This document shows positions 1 to 9,300 of a DNA stretch of 64,000 nucleotides, one piece after another. The notes beneath the pieces are model-generated. The model saw only the letters and a program-made list of their open reading frames with translations. It had not been told where the DNA came from and made no database searches. Source of the stretch: Methylophilus sp. 13 (lineage in GTDB: Bacteria; Pseudomonadota; Gammaproteobacteria; Burkholderiales; Methylophilaceae); contig NZ_JADKYR010000002.1 of NCBI RefSeq assembly GCF_015354335.1, positions 310,001-374,000 of the forward strand. Direction: 5' to 3'. How positions within the stretch are numbered: position 1 is the first letter of the stretch; the number at the start of each line of letters is the position of its first letter. The position numbers were made by a program, and so were the translations under genes.

Positions 1-6
1 CGATGC

Positions 7-2310
7 CTAACCTTTCTGCCAGGCCGACTTATCCCAGTCGGTCAATCGCAATGCATTTAACAGTACCAGTAACGAACTGGCCGCCATCCCCAACCCGGCT
101 AACCAGGCAGGCAACAGCCCCATAATCGCCAAAGGCACACCGGCCGCGTTATACAACGCCGCCCACAACAAATTCTGTTTTACGATGAGGATGGTTTTTT
201 TGCAGTGTGAAATGAGCGAAACCAGCACGCCGATATCATTGCCCAACACTACCATATCGGCCTGTGCCTGCGTCAAAGGGACGCCGGAACCCATTGCAAT
301 AGAAGTATGCGCTGCTGCAATGACAGGGCCGTCATTCAAACCATCACCTACCATCAACACTTTCCGCCCCTGTTGTTGCAGCTGCTTGACATGCTGCAGC
401 TTATCTTCTGCTTTTTGTAACCCTGCTGCTCGCTGGATACCCAGTTGTGATGCAAGGTTTTTAACGGCCGCTATTCTATCACCAGATAACAGTTGAATAT
501 CAAGCCCGGATGCAATTAATTGTGAAACAGCCGCCTTGGCGTGTGGCTTCACTTGCTCAGACAACGCTAATGTTGCCAACATTTGGCCATTGCTAGCCAG
601 ATAGACCACTCGCAACGCCTCGTGTTCCGGCTTGACCGTGATCCCGCAAAATTCAGCATTGCCCAATTTTAATGGCATGGAATCACCAGACTGTGTGATC
701 AAGGTCGCAGACATGCCACCCCCCACAATTTCTTGCCAGTCCTGCATCTCCAGCTGGTCACTCGCGTCTTGCCGGGTGGCAAATCCGTGCAAGGCCTGCG
801 CCACAGGATGCAGGGAATCACGGCTCATGCTGGCAATCACATCCAGCAGCCACTGATGGTCTTGCCCGGCGGCCATTTCGACCGCGCTGACCTGTTGCAA
901 GCTCTCGGTCAAGGTTCCGGTTTTATCAAACACAATAGTGTCAATTTCGCTGAGGGCCTGAATCGCCTGCAGACGGCGGATCAGCACACCGCCTTTGGCA
1001 AACGTGCCCGCACTGGCCAGCATGGCCGCAGGCGTTGCCAGCGACAAGGCACAAGGGCAAGTCACTACCAGCACCGCCACTGCTGACATAATCGCTTTGG
1101 CCGGATCGGTGGTCCACCAGAAAACCAGGGCATACAGCGCGGCCAGCAGCACGCCCCACAAGAACGGTTGCGCCACTTTATCAGCCAGCAAAGCGATGCC
1201 AGGTTTCTCGGTTGAAGCAGAGGCCATCAGGTTCACCAGCGCATGATACTGCGTACCCTCACCCACTTGCTCCACCTGCATTTCAATCGCCGAAGTCAGG
1301 TTACCCGAACCGGCAATCACAGTTGCACCGGCAGGTTTCAATACTGGATCTGACTCACCTGTCAGCATGGATTCATCGGCACTGGTATTGCCTACCAGCA
1401 CCTTGCCGTCGGCGGCAAACACTTCACCAGGGCGCACATATAAGACATCGCCCACATTGATGTTGCTGGCGGCGATTTGCACCCATTCGCCCGTTTCATT
1501 CTTTTTGAGCACCGCATGTGGCAAGCGTCGCATCATGTTTTCCAGCGCGCCTGCCGTACGATTGCGCAGCTTCACATCCAGCCAGCGGCCAACCAGCAAA
1601 AAGCTGACAAACATGGTCAGAGAATCGTAATAGACCACATCGCCCCACCAGCCACCCGGCACAAACGTGGCCAGCGTACTCATGATAAAGGCAGCCAGTA
1701 TGCCCAGTGACACCGGCACATCCATGCCTAACTGGCGTTGTTTGAGACTGTTCCAGGCCTGGGAGAGAAACGGTGTCGCAGAAAACAGCATCACGGGCAG
1801 TGTCAGCACCCATGACGCCCACTTCATCAACTGCACCATGTCAGGCGCCATGTCATTACTGCCGGTCCAATAAGTCGGATAGGCATACATCATGACCTGC
1901 ATCATGCAGAAGACGGCGACCACCAGGCGCCACAGCATCTTGCGCTGCTGCACGGTTCTGTCGCTGATGGCGTTGTATTCGTTAAGCGGAAGCGCTGGGT
2001 AGCCAATCTCGTTAAGACCGGCAAACCATTGCGAGGGGGAAGTTTGATGCGCATCCCATACCACACGGACGCGCTTGGAAGCGGCACTGGCATGCACAGC
2101 CAGCACACCACGCATTTGTTTCAATGTCTGCTCAATGCGGCCGCTGCAGGCGGCACAATGCATGCTATCAACCCAGACATGCGAGGTCCACACCTCGTTG
2201 GCAGAAGCATCACGCTGACTAAACCGCTCCCACTCGGACTGGACATCCAGCCCCTGCCAGGGATTTGCACTGCTCACTGCTAAAGGGGTTGCCATTGGGT
2301 GATGGAGCAT
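7..2310 (-). CDS. Heavy-metal (probably copper) P1B-type ATPase, CcoI/FixI-like
   Basis: Pumps a soft metal ion, probably Cu(I), across the inner membrane using ATP. Seen in the 767-residue protein: one N-terminal heavy-metal-associated domain with CAAC (Cys52, Cys55), a transmembrane metal site Cys418-Pro-Cys420 followed by ALSLATP, the phosphorylated Asp462 in DKTGT, and a GDGLND hinge near the C-terminus. The form CPCALSLATP together with a single HMA domain is what I associate with CcoI/FixI pumps that supply copper to cbb3 oxidase; plain CopA usually reads CPCALGLATP. A CcoI role would predict ccoS or ccoNOP just left of the window, which cannot be seen. A strong promoter lies immediately upstream. 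An internal ATG at codon 6 is an alternative start. Confidence 0.88.
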   Translation of the reverse strand: MLHHPMATPLAVSSANPWQGLDVQSEWERFSQRDASANEVWTSHVWVDSMHCAACSGRIEQTLKQMRGVLAVHASAASKRVRVVWDAHQTSPSQWFAGLNEIGYPALPLNEYNAISDRTVQQRKMLWRLVVAVFCMMQVMMYAYPTYWTGSNDMAPDMVQLMKWASWVLTLPVMLFSATPFLSQAWNSLKQRQLGMDVPVSLGILAAFIMSTLATFVPGGWWGDVVYYDSLTMFVSFLLVGRWLDVKLRNRTAGALENMMRRLPHAVLKKNETGEWVQIAASNINVGDVLYVRPGEVFAADGKVLVGNTSADESMLTGESDPVLKPAGATVIAGSGNLTSAIEMQVEQVGEGTQYHALVNLMASASTEKPGIALLADKVAQPFLWGVLLAALYALVFWWTTDPAKAIMSAVAVLVVTCPCALSLATPAAMLASAGTFAKGGVLIRRLQAIQALSEIDTIVFDKTGTLTESLQQVSAVEMAAGQDHQWLLDVIASMSRDSLHPVAQALHGFATRQDASDQLEMQDWQEIVGGGMSATLITQSGDSMPLKLGNAEFCGITVKPEHEALRVVYLASNGQMLATLALSEQVKPHAKAAVSQLIASGLDIQLLSGDRIAAVKNLASQLGIQRAAGLQKAEDKLQHVKQLQQQGRKVLMVGDGLNDGPVIAAAHTSIAMGSGVPLTQAQADMVVLGNDIGVLVSLISHCKKTILIVKQNLLWAALYNAAGVPLAIMGLLPAWLAGLGMAASSLLVLLNALRLTDWDKSAWQKG

Positions 2311-2334
2311 CCGTGAAACAATCTATAACTTTAT

Positions 2335-2363
2335 ATTATATGATTGAATATAATATAAATCAA
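2335..2363 (-). promoter_or_regulatory. Sigma-70 promoter for the P-type ATPase
   Basis: Read leftward, the sequence gives TTGATT, a 17-nt spacer, then a perfect TATAAT, in a very AT-rich stretch. The predicted start lies near 2328, leaving a leader of about 18 nt before the ATG at 2310. This is one of the best promoter matches in the window. Confidence 0.7.
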
Positions 2364-2481
2364 TGTGTTAGCGAACTTTTCAAGCCGTCATTAAAGCAGC
2401 AAACGATCTTCTCTTTGTTGATTTGGCGCAAACATCGCGTCCATGACAGCCCAAGAAAACCGCCTGATGCGCATGCAACCA

Positions 2482-4533
2482 TTATTTCACACGCATCCCC
2501 GCTTGCGCACCACTGTCAGGTGAGAGGATATAAGGCCCACCACGCTCATCGCTGGCGGCCAACACCATGCCCTCACTCATGCCAAACTTCATTTTGCGTG
2601 GTGCCAGGTTAGCCACCATCACAGTCAGCCGCCCCACCAGCGTCGCCGGGTCATAAGCGGACTTGATACCGGCAAACACCTGACGCGGCTTCTCTTCGCC
2701 AATATCCAGTTGCAGCTTAAGTAACTTCTCTGCACCCTCTACGTGCTCGGCGTTGACAATTTTTGCAATCCGCAAATCCACCTTGCCAAAGTCATCAATC
2801 GAGATATACGCACCCTCTTCTGTCGCCTTGGCTTCGGCTTTCGCTTCTACCTTTACTTCAGCCTTGGCTGGCGCTGCCGCTTGCAGGCTTTCTTTATTGG
2901 CTTCAACCATGGCCTCGATTTGCTTGGCCTCCAAACGCGTCACCATATGACTATAAGCCTGGATCGTTTGCGCAGCCAGGCCTTGGTTCACATGTGACCA
3001 CTGCAAGGCTGGCACGTTCAAGAAAGCCTCCACCGCACTGGCGATATTTGGTAACACTGGCTTCAGATAAATGGTCAACAGACGGAACATTTCCAGCGCA
3101 TTACTGCAAATGATATGCAGCTCAGCCGCCTTGCTTTCGTCTTTAGCCACCACCCACGGCGCCGCTTCGGCGACATAGCCATTCGCGGCATCGGTCAGCT
3201 TCATGATTTCACGCAAAGCACGCGCAAAATCACGCGCGGCATAGGCTTCGGCAATCACAGGCGCGGCGGCGCGCATCTCGTCAATCACAGCGTGCTGCGC
3301 TGCAATCACTTGGTGATCGAATTTTTTGGCGATAAAGCCGGCCGTGCGGCTGGCGATATTGATATATTTACCCACCAGATCACTATTCACCCGGGCAACA
3401 AAATCTTCCAGGTTGAGATCGATATCTTCCATACTGCCATTCAGTTTAGCGGCATAGTAGTAGCGCAAGTATTCAGGATTTTTGACATGTTCCAAGTAGC
3501 TACGCGCCGTGATAAACGTGCCGCGCGACTTGGACATTTTTTCGCCGTTCACAGTCAAAAAACCATGCGCAAACACCTGCGTAGGCGTGCGGTGACCGGA
3601 ATATTCCAGCGTGGCTGGCCAGAACAAGGCATGAAAATACAGGATATCCTTGCCGATAAAGTGATACAGCTCGGTCGAAGAATCCTTCTTCCAGTACTCA
3701 TCAAAGTCCAAACCAGCTTTGGCACACAGATTTTTGAAGCTGGCCATGTAGCCAATTGGCGCATCCAGCCAGACATAAAAATACTTGCCTGGCGCATCCG
3801 GGATTTCAAAGCCAAAATAAGGCGCATCGCGCGAAATATCCCAATCGGAGAGCTTGTTCTCGCCCGCCTCGCCTACCCACTCGCTCATCTTGTTGGCAGC
3901 TTCGGCTTGCAGCGTGCCAGACCGTGTCCAGTCACGCAAAAAGTCAGCACATTCACTGAGTTTGAAGAAGTAGTGTTCGGTCTCTTTACGTACTGGCGTC
4001 GCACCAGAAACGGCAGAATAGGGATTCAGCAAATCTGTCGGGCTGTAGGTCGCACCGCACACTTCACAGTTATCGCCATACTGGTCTTTGGCGTGGCACT
4101 TGGGGCACTCGCCTTTGATAAAGCGATCCGGCAAAAACATACTTTTCACCGGGTCAAAATATTGCTCTATGGTTTTGCTGGCGATTTTGCCGTTGGCCTT
4201 GAGCGCCTTGTAAATGCCAGAGGCCAGTTCGCGGTTTTCTTGCGAGTTGGTGGAATAGTAGTTATCAAACTGCACCAAAAATTCGGCAAAATCCTGGCTG
4301 TGCTCAGCGTGGACTTTCTCAATCAACGCCTCAGGGGTAATGCCCTCTTTTTCAGCACGCAACATAATCGGCGTGCCATGCGTATCATCCGCGCAAACAT
4401 AATGCACGGTATGCCCCTGCATCTTGTGAAAACGCACCCAGATATCGGTTTGAATGTATTCAACCAAATGGCCCAGATGGATACTGCCATTGGCATAAGG
4501 CAAGGCGGAGGTCACCAGAAGTTTGCGTGTCAT
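2482..4533 (-). CDS. metG: Methionyl-tRNA synthetase
   Basis: Charges tRNA-Met with methionine for initiation and elongation. The 683-residue protein has the class I signatures HLGH (residues 19-22) and KMSKS (332-336), a zinc-knuckle insertion with CPKC and CEVC pairs around residues 143-160, and a C-terminal tRNA-binding domain of the EMAP/Trbp111 type (from about residue 575: VDLRIAKIV, then RQVFAG and NLAPRKM), which is the dimerising E. coli-type layout. An Ala/Lys/Glu-rich linker ([13 protein letters not shown]) joins the catalytic and C-terminal parts. The length is normal for the long form. The 483-codon open frame on the opposite strand is a shadow of this gene. Confidence 0.98.
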   Translation of the reverse strand: MTRKLLVTSALPYANGSIHLGHLVEYIQTDIWVRFHKMQGHTVHYVCADDTHGTPIMLRAEKEGITPEALIEKVHAEHSQDFAEFLVQFDNYYSTNSQENRELASGIYKALKANGKIASKTIEQYFDPVKSMFLPDRFIKGECPKCHAKDQYGDNCEVCGATYSPTDLLNPYSAVSGATPVRKETEHYFFKLSECADFLRDWTRSGTLQAEAANKMSEWVGEAGENKLSDWDISRDAPYFGFEIPDAPGKYFYVWLDAPIGYMASFKNLCAKAGLDFDEYWKKDSSTELYHFIGKDILYFHALFWPATLEYSGHRTPTQVFAHGFLTVNGEKMSKSRGTFITARSYLEHVKNPEYLRYYYAAKLNGSMEDIDLNLEDFVARVNSDLVGKYINIASRTAGFIAKKFDHQVIAAQHAVIDEMRAAAPVIAEAYAARDFARALREIMKLTDAANGYVAEAAPWVVAKDESKAAELHIICSNALEMFRLLTIYLKPVLPNIASAVEAFLNVPALQWSHVNQGLAAQTIQAYSHMVTRLEAKQIEAMVEANKESLQAAAPAKAEVKVEAKAEAKATEEGAYISIDDFGKVDLRIAKIVNAEHVEGAEKLLKLQLDIGEEKPRQVFAGIKSAYDPATLVGRLTVMVANLAPRKMKFGMSEGMVLAASDERGGPYILSPDSGAQAGMRVK

Positions 4534-4650
4534 GTCAGCCAGATCAAAATAAAACGACTATTTTAGCAAACCATGCGGCATTTCAGCGATGCCAGCGGCA
4601 GATAATGTTTGTGAGCAAACGCGCGATCAACCCCTGGCTCATTTAAACCA

Positions 4651-4672
4651 ATATGGTTGATATCAACCATAT
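4651..4672. promoter_or_regulatory. Perfect 22-bp palindrome, candidate operator upstream of the sigma-factor gene
   Basis: The half-site ATATGGTTGAT is followed directly by its exact reverse complement ATCAACCATAT, with no spacer. It lies in the 263-bp gap between metG (leftward) and the FecI-like sigma gene (rightward), about 125 bp before the latter. It does not match a Fur box. There is no T-run, so a terminator is unlikely; a binding site for a dimeric repressor or activator is the simplest reading. Confidence 0.5.
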
Positions 4673-4796
4673 ACTCACAACCAAAGTCACAGCTTGAATT
4701 TATAAAAATCATGATAAACAACAAGTTAGCCCATGCTGGCGGCACGGTACAATCCTTGCCTGATGCCAAACAAGTTCACCTTACTGGCAAATTCGC

Positions 4797-5288
4797 ATGT
4801 TATGGCATGGCATTAATCTTCATTGGGCATATAGCACGTTGCTACCCGGCATCCGCCGTAAAACGCAATGCCAGCATCATGCCAAGGATATTTTGCATGA
4901 TGGCTTTCTGCGCTTTGCCCTGACCACCAGCCCCAACCGCGGGCAAGAACCGCATGCCTATTTGCGCACCATCGTACAAAATCTGCTGCTTGAGCATTAC
5001 CGTAAAGAACGTTATTTTGCCGAGTATCAGCAGCAGGCAGACTTGGAAGAACCCGTCACGATTTCCGTCGAACACTTGGCAGACATCAAACAACGGCTGG
5101 AACTGGTCACCCAAATCATTCAGGATTTACCCCCCAAATGCCGCCAGGTGTTTGTCATGTACCGCATTGAAGGCCATGCGCAAAAAGACATTGCAACGCA
5201 ACTCAACATTAGCCTCAACATGGTCGAACGCCACCTGATCCGCGCCTTGCTTGACCTGCGTGCGGCGCGCGAGCAGTTTCTCAAATAA
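4797..5288 (+). CDS. ECF RNA polymerase sigma factor, FecI-like
   Basis: Predicted extracytoplasmic-function sigma factor that directs RNA polymerase to the downstream receptor gene. The 163-residue protein has region 2 (KDILHDGFLRF, then AYLRTIVQNLLLEHYRKE) and region 4 (QDLPPKCRQVFVMYRIEG, ending in a helix-turn-helix with LNISLNMVERHL). Length fits FecI. The first 25 residues match the family poorly, and an in-frame stop at 4761 rules out an upstream extension. A second frame reads MPNKFTLL from 4763 and runs to 4814, so a small frameshift near the start cannot be excluded. The FecR-like gene follows 4 bp after the stop, giving the usual fecI-fecR-receptor order. Confidence 0.87.
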   Translation: MLWHGINLHWAYSTLLPGIRRKTQCQHHAKDILHDGFLRFALTTSPNRGQEPHAYLRTIVQNLLLEHYRKERYFAEYQQQADLEEPVTISVEHLADIKQRLELVTQIIQDLPPKCRQVFVMYRIEGHAQKDIATQLNISLNMVERHLIRALLDLRAAREQFLK

Positions 5289-5292
5289 GCGC

Positions 5293-6276
5293 ATGTCGGC
5301 CCATCAAAAAATCGCTGAGACAGCTGCCCGCTGGTTTATCCGCATGCAAGAAGCGGCACCAGACGCGCCGGAACGCAGCCAGTTTGAAGCCTGGCTCATG
5401 CAAAGCCCATTGCATCAACAAGAATACCGTAGCATCAGCGAAGCCTGGCAAGGCATAGACTCGGTCACCGAGCTGCAATCTCTGGCGCAGGCCAAACAGG
5501 CTGATGCTTTCTTCAAACAGAGCGAGCGCAAAAAATCGCGGCAGAAACTGGCAGGCACGGTGGCCAGCGTGATCGCGGCGCTGTGCATAGGCTGGGCTGG
5601 CTTGCACCAATATCAGGTTTGGCAAAGCGCGCCCACGCTACAACTCGCCGCGCAAACCACCACCGCTCAACTCAGCACACAAACGCTGGACGACGGCAGC
5701 CGTGTCACACTCAATGCCAACTCGCGTATTGAGATCAAGTACTACCGCAACCAGCGTCACATTGACCTGCTGCAAGGTGAAGCCGTGTTTGAAGTGCAAC
5801 CAGACCGCGACCGCCCGTTTGTAGTAGAAACCCAGCGCCTGAAAGTCACCGTGCTGGGCACACGCTTTGCCGTCAACAAACTCAAACAGCTTGAACGTGT
5901 CAGCGTCGATCACGGCAAGGTACAAGTGCTCAACAAGCAAGATCAGCAAGGCCTCATCCTGCAAAATAACCAGGTCGCTGAAATCAACCAGCACGGCCTG
6001 CAAGCTCGCCCACAAGTGAGTGCCCAGGACTACTTCCGCTTTATTAGCGGCACCTTGGTATTTAATCAATCCTCGCTCTCAGAAATCGCCGAAACCCTCA
6101 CCCGCTACCAGCCCCAACCCATCACCAGCGATGAGCGTTCCAGCGAAAAAATCAGCGCCGTGGTCGCCATTAAAGACAGCAACAGCTTTATCGCCACCCT
6201 GCCCCGCATAGCCAATGTGCGTGTGCACCGCAGCCCAGAAGGTATTCAACTAGAAACTTACCCCGCAGCCAAATAA
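5293..6276 (+). CDS. FecR-like transmembrane anti-sigma/signal-relay protein
   Basis: Relays occupancy of the outer-membrane receptor to the ECF sigma factor. The start at 5293 gives 327 residues, begins MSAHQKIAETAARWF, and sits 4 bp after the sigma stop; the frame can be opened to 5251 but that would overlap the sigma gene. The order is an N-terminal cytoplasmic DUF4880-type segment (AARWFIRMQEA, SPLHQQEYRSI), one membrane span around residues 87-105 (VASVIAALCIGWAGL), then a periplasmic FecR domain (TLDDGSRVTLNANSRIEI, GEAVFEV, RPFVVETQ, VLGTRFAV). The C-terminal part, which contacts the receptor's STN domain in FecR, is intact. Confidence 0.92.
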   Translation: MSAHQKIAETAARWFIRMQEAAPDAPERSQFEAWLMQSPLHQQEYRSISEAWQGIDSVTELQSLAQAKQADAFFKQSERKKSRQKLAGTVASVIAALCIGWAGLHQYQVWQSAPTLQLAAQTTTAQLSTQTLDDGSRVTLNANSRIEIKYYRNQRHIDLLQGEAVFEVQPDRDRPFVVETQRLKVTVLGTRFAVNKLKQLERVSVDHGKVQVLNKQDQQGLILQNNQVAEINQHGLQARPQVSAQDYFRFISGTLVFNQSSLSEIAETLTRYQPQPITSDERSSEKISAVVAIKDSNSFIATLPRIANVRVHRSPEGIQLETYPAAK

Positions 6277-6377
6277 GCAAATCGCACATCATTACATTTT
6301 TTTGCAATCAACATATCAGGGTTTTGACGCCCCGTGCATTAAGGCAATAACAAGCCAAAAAGTAACGGGGAAGTCAG

Positions 6378-9300
6378 ATGCACACACCAAAAAAATTGAT
6401 TCTGGGCGCAGCCATCGCCGCCTGCTTTAGCAGCCAGCCGACCTGGCTCAACCCTTTATGGGCGGCAGAGCTTAATACCAAGTTGCCGCAGTCAGAAGAA
6501 GACGTTTTGCTCTCGCAAAAAATCACCATCTACCTGCCAGCCCAACCACTGGCAGCCTCACTCAAAGCACTGAGCGCCAAAATAGGTTTAAACATCACCT
6601 ACAACGATAAACTGGTGGCAGATAAACAAGCCCCGGCGTTGAGTGGCACCATGCGTAGCAAGGAGGCGTTGCAAAAACTGCTAGCAAATACCGGGCTTGA
6701 AGCGAAGTTAAATGACAATACGCTGTATATACAGCGCATCACAAAGGTTGAAGCACAAGACATTCAGCTCGAAAAAATCGAGACCATTGCCAAGCGTCGT
6801 TACGATGTGGGTCCGCTACGCGGGCTTGCGGTGACCAAAGAAGAAATCCCCGGCAACGTACAAAGCATTAGCGCGAAAGAGATCAAAGAGTCTAAAGCAG
6901 TCAGCCTGACTGACCTCATGAACAGCAAGTTGCAGTCGGTGAACGTTAACGACTACCAAAGCAACCCGTTTCAAATGGACGTCACTTATCGGGGCTTCAC
7001 TGCCAGTCCGCAGTTAGGTACCTCACAAGGCTTGAGCGTGTTTCTTGATGGCATCCGTGTTAACGAACCGTTTGGGGATGTGGTGAACTGGGACATGATC
7101 CCCATGAACGCGCTCAACAGCCTGGACGTATTCCCAGGCTCTAACCCGCTGTTTGGCTTGGGTACGTTAGGTGGCGCCATCAGCATGAAAACCAAAAGTG
7201 GCTTTGACAGCAACGAAGGTACGGTGGAATACCTGGGTGGCTCTTTCAAGCGTAACCAGTTTCAAGGCTCTGTGAGTGGCAACAACGGTGTGGTGGCAGG
7301 TTTTGCGGCAGCTAATATCTTTAGGGAGGACGGCTGGCGTGTGAATTCACCTAGTGAGGTCAACCAGATATTTGCTAAAGGCGAATGGCGTAATGACAGT
7401 GTGCAACTGGGCTTAAGCATGCTCTATGCAGGCAACAAACTGATCGGTAACGGATTGTTACCCACTGAAATGGCCAAACAAGATGGCAGCCAGATTTTCA
7501 CCAGCCCAGATGAAACCAAAAACCGATTACTGCAATTTCAACTCAACGGCATCTGGGATGTCAGTGACACCTTCAATATCACCGGTCAAGTTTACAAACG
7601 TAAGAGCCGCAGAAATGCCAGTAACGGCGATGTAAACCAAAACTTTGGTGGTAGTGCGACCCGTAGACCAAACCCTGGTGAGCAATTATCTAATGGCGTA
7701 CCTGATTTTGATGGGGATGGGTTGCCAGATATTGAATCTAGTAGTTTATCGATTGAGAATGTGGCTGCACAGACTGTGCCAGATGGAAATGGGGGCACTA
7801 TTTTAGCAATGTTGGATATTAATGGCGAACCAGAATATTTTGGTCTTGATTCCAGTGGAAATGTTTTATTAAATTCCGCATTCTCTGCTTACGATTCATC
7901 CTCACCCTCCGGATATGATTTAAGTCGATTAGCCATAGGTAGTAATGCAAATTCGACTGCTGTGACAGGGCAATCTGTAGATGCAAGCGGGAATCCAATC
8001 TGGACGCTTAATCCGCAGAATCCTACTACTGCACCAGCCTTTACTCCTGAGTTTTATCAATATGCTTTGAATGCCTGGAAGCTGCGCCAAATTTCGGCGC
8101 CAGATCCAAGAACCGATGGGCAGCGCTTTGATCCTCAAGATTTAACTTATGCATATAAGGATGTTAATGGTTTTCTTGTTGGGGGTGATTCTTACTCTGT
8201 GCCAGCAGTAGACCCCGTAACAGGTGCAAATCTAATTCGTGTATTTTCAGGGAGTAACCCAGGGATCAATAAGCCACTAGGGTTGTTAGTCACCGATGCC
8301 AATGGTACGCCAATTGAACGTAATGGCGCTGATTGTAATTCCGGGCAGATCGGGCAAGGTAAATGCTCTGGTTATGTTGAAGGCACACCGACCGCACTGA
8401 TTACTCAAACCGAGATTGATCAGACAACCGATGGTGCATCTATGCAGCTCAACTGGAATTTCGAGAAGCATAAATTCATGGTTGGTACTTCGATTGATGC
8501 TGCCGATGCTACTTACGAGAGTGGTCAATACTTGGGCTTGTTTGATGCAAACCGCCGGTCTTACCTTGACCCGAGCCAGCTTGGGTATGAGTTTTATGCG
8601 GCTGATCATCGCATAGATCTGAATAACTTTGCAGGCAATAGCACGACCAAGAGTATTTACTTTAGCGAAACCTGGACGCCGAATAAAGAATGGGCGTTTA
8701 CCGCCGCCGGTAGATTCAACCATACAAAGATCAAGAACGTATTGGCAATTAATAATTTCTTGGGTTTGTTAGGGCCCACTGCATTTAAAAACTTCTATCA
8801 AGATACTATCCTGTGCCCTGATAGCAATGGAAACGGCACCTTAGAGCTGGAGGAGTGTCCTGTAGTGAGTGTGCTGCCGTTTAGCCCAGAGCTGGCAGGC
8901 GGATTAGGCTATCTTGGTCAACCAGAAACAGAGAAGTTTACTTATCGTTCGTTTAATCCCAGTTTAGGGGCTACCTGGCAACCGATTGAAACTCTTAACC
9001 TTTATGCCAACTGGAATAAAGGCGCTCGTACCCCAAGTGTGATTGAACTTGGATGCGCGTTTGATGATACCCCAGTCAGAATCGGAAACGACCCTGTTAC
9101 GGGTGCTCCAACATTCGGACCAAGATCACTAGTTGAGCGTCGCTTTTGTTCACTACCCAGCACGCTTTCTGGTGACCCTTACTTAAAACAAGTACGATCT
9201 GAGACGATAGAGTTTGGTGGGCGCGGCTATCTCACTCCAACAATACAGTGGAATGCCACTGCCTATCAAACTGAGCTGACAGATGATATTTACTTCGTTT

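Noticed and set aside
3115-4566. 483-codon open frame opposite metG
   Set aside because: It is antisense to a clear metG along its whole length, has no recognisable domain, and arises from the codon bias of the true gene.
4563-4923. Short frames in the metG-sigma gap
   Set aside because: No ribosome-binding sites and they run into the sigma gene out of frame; the gap is better read as regulatory.
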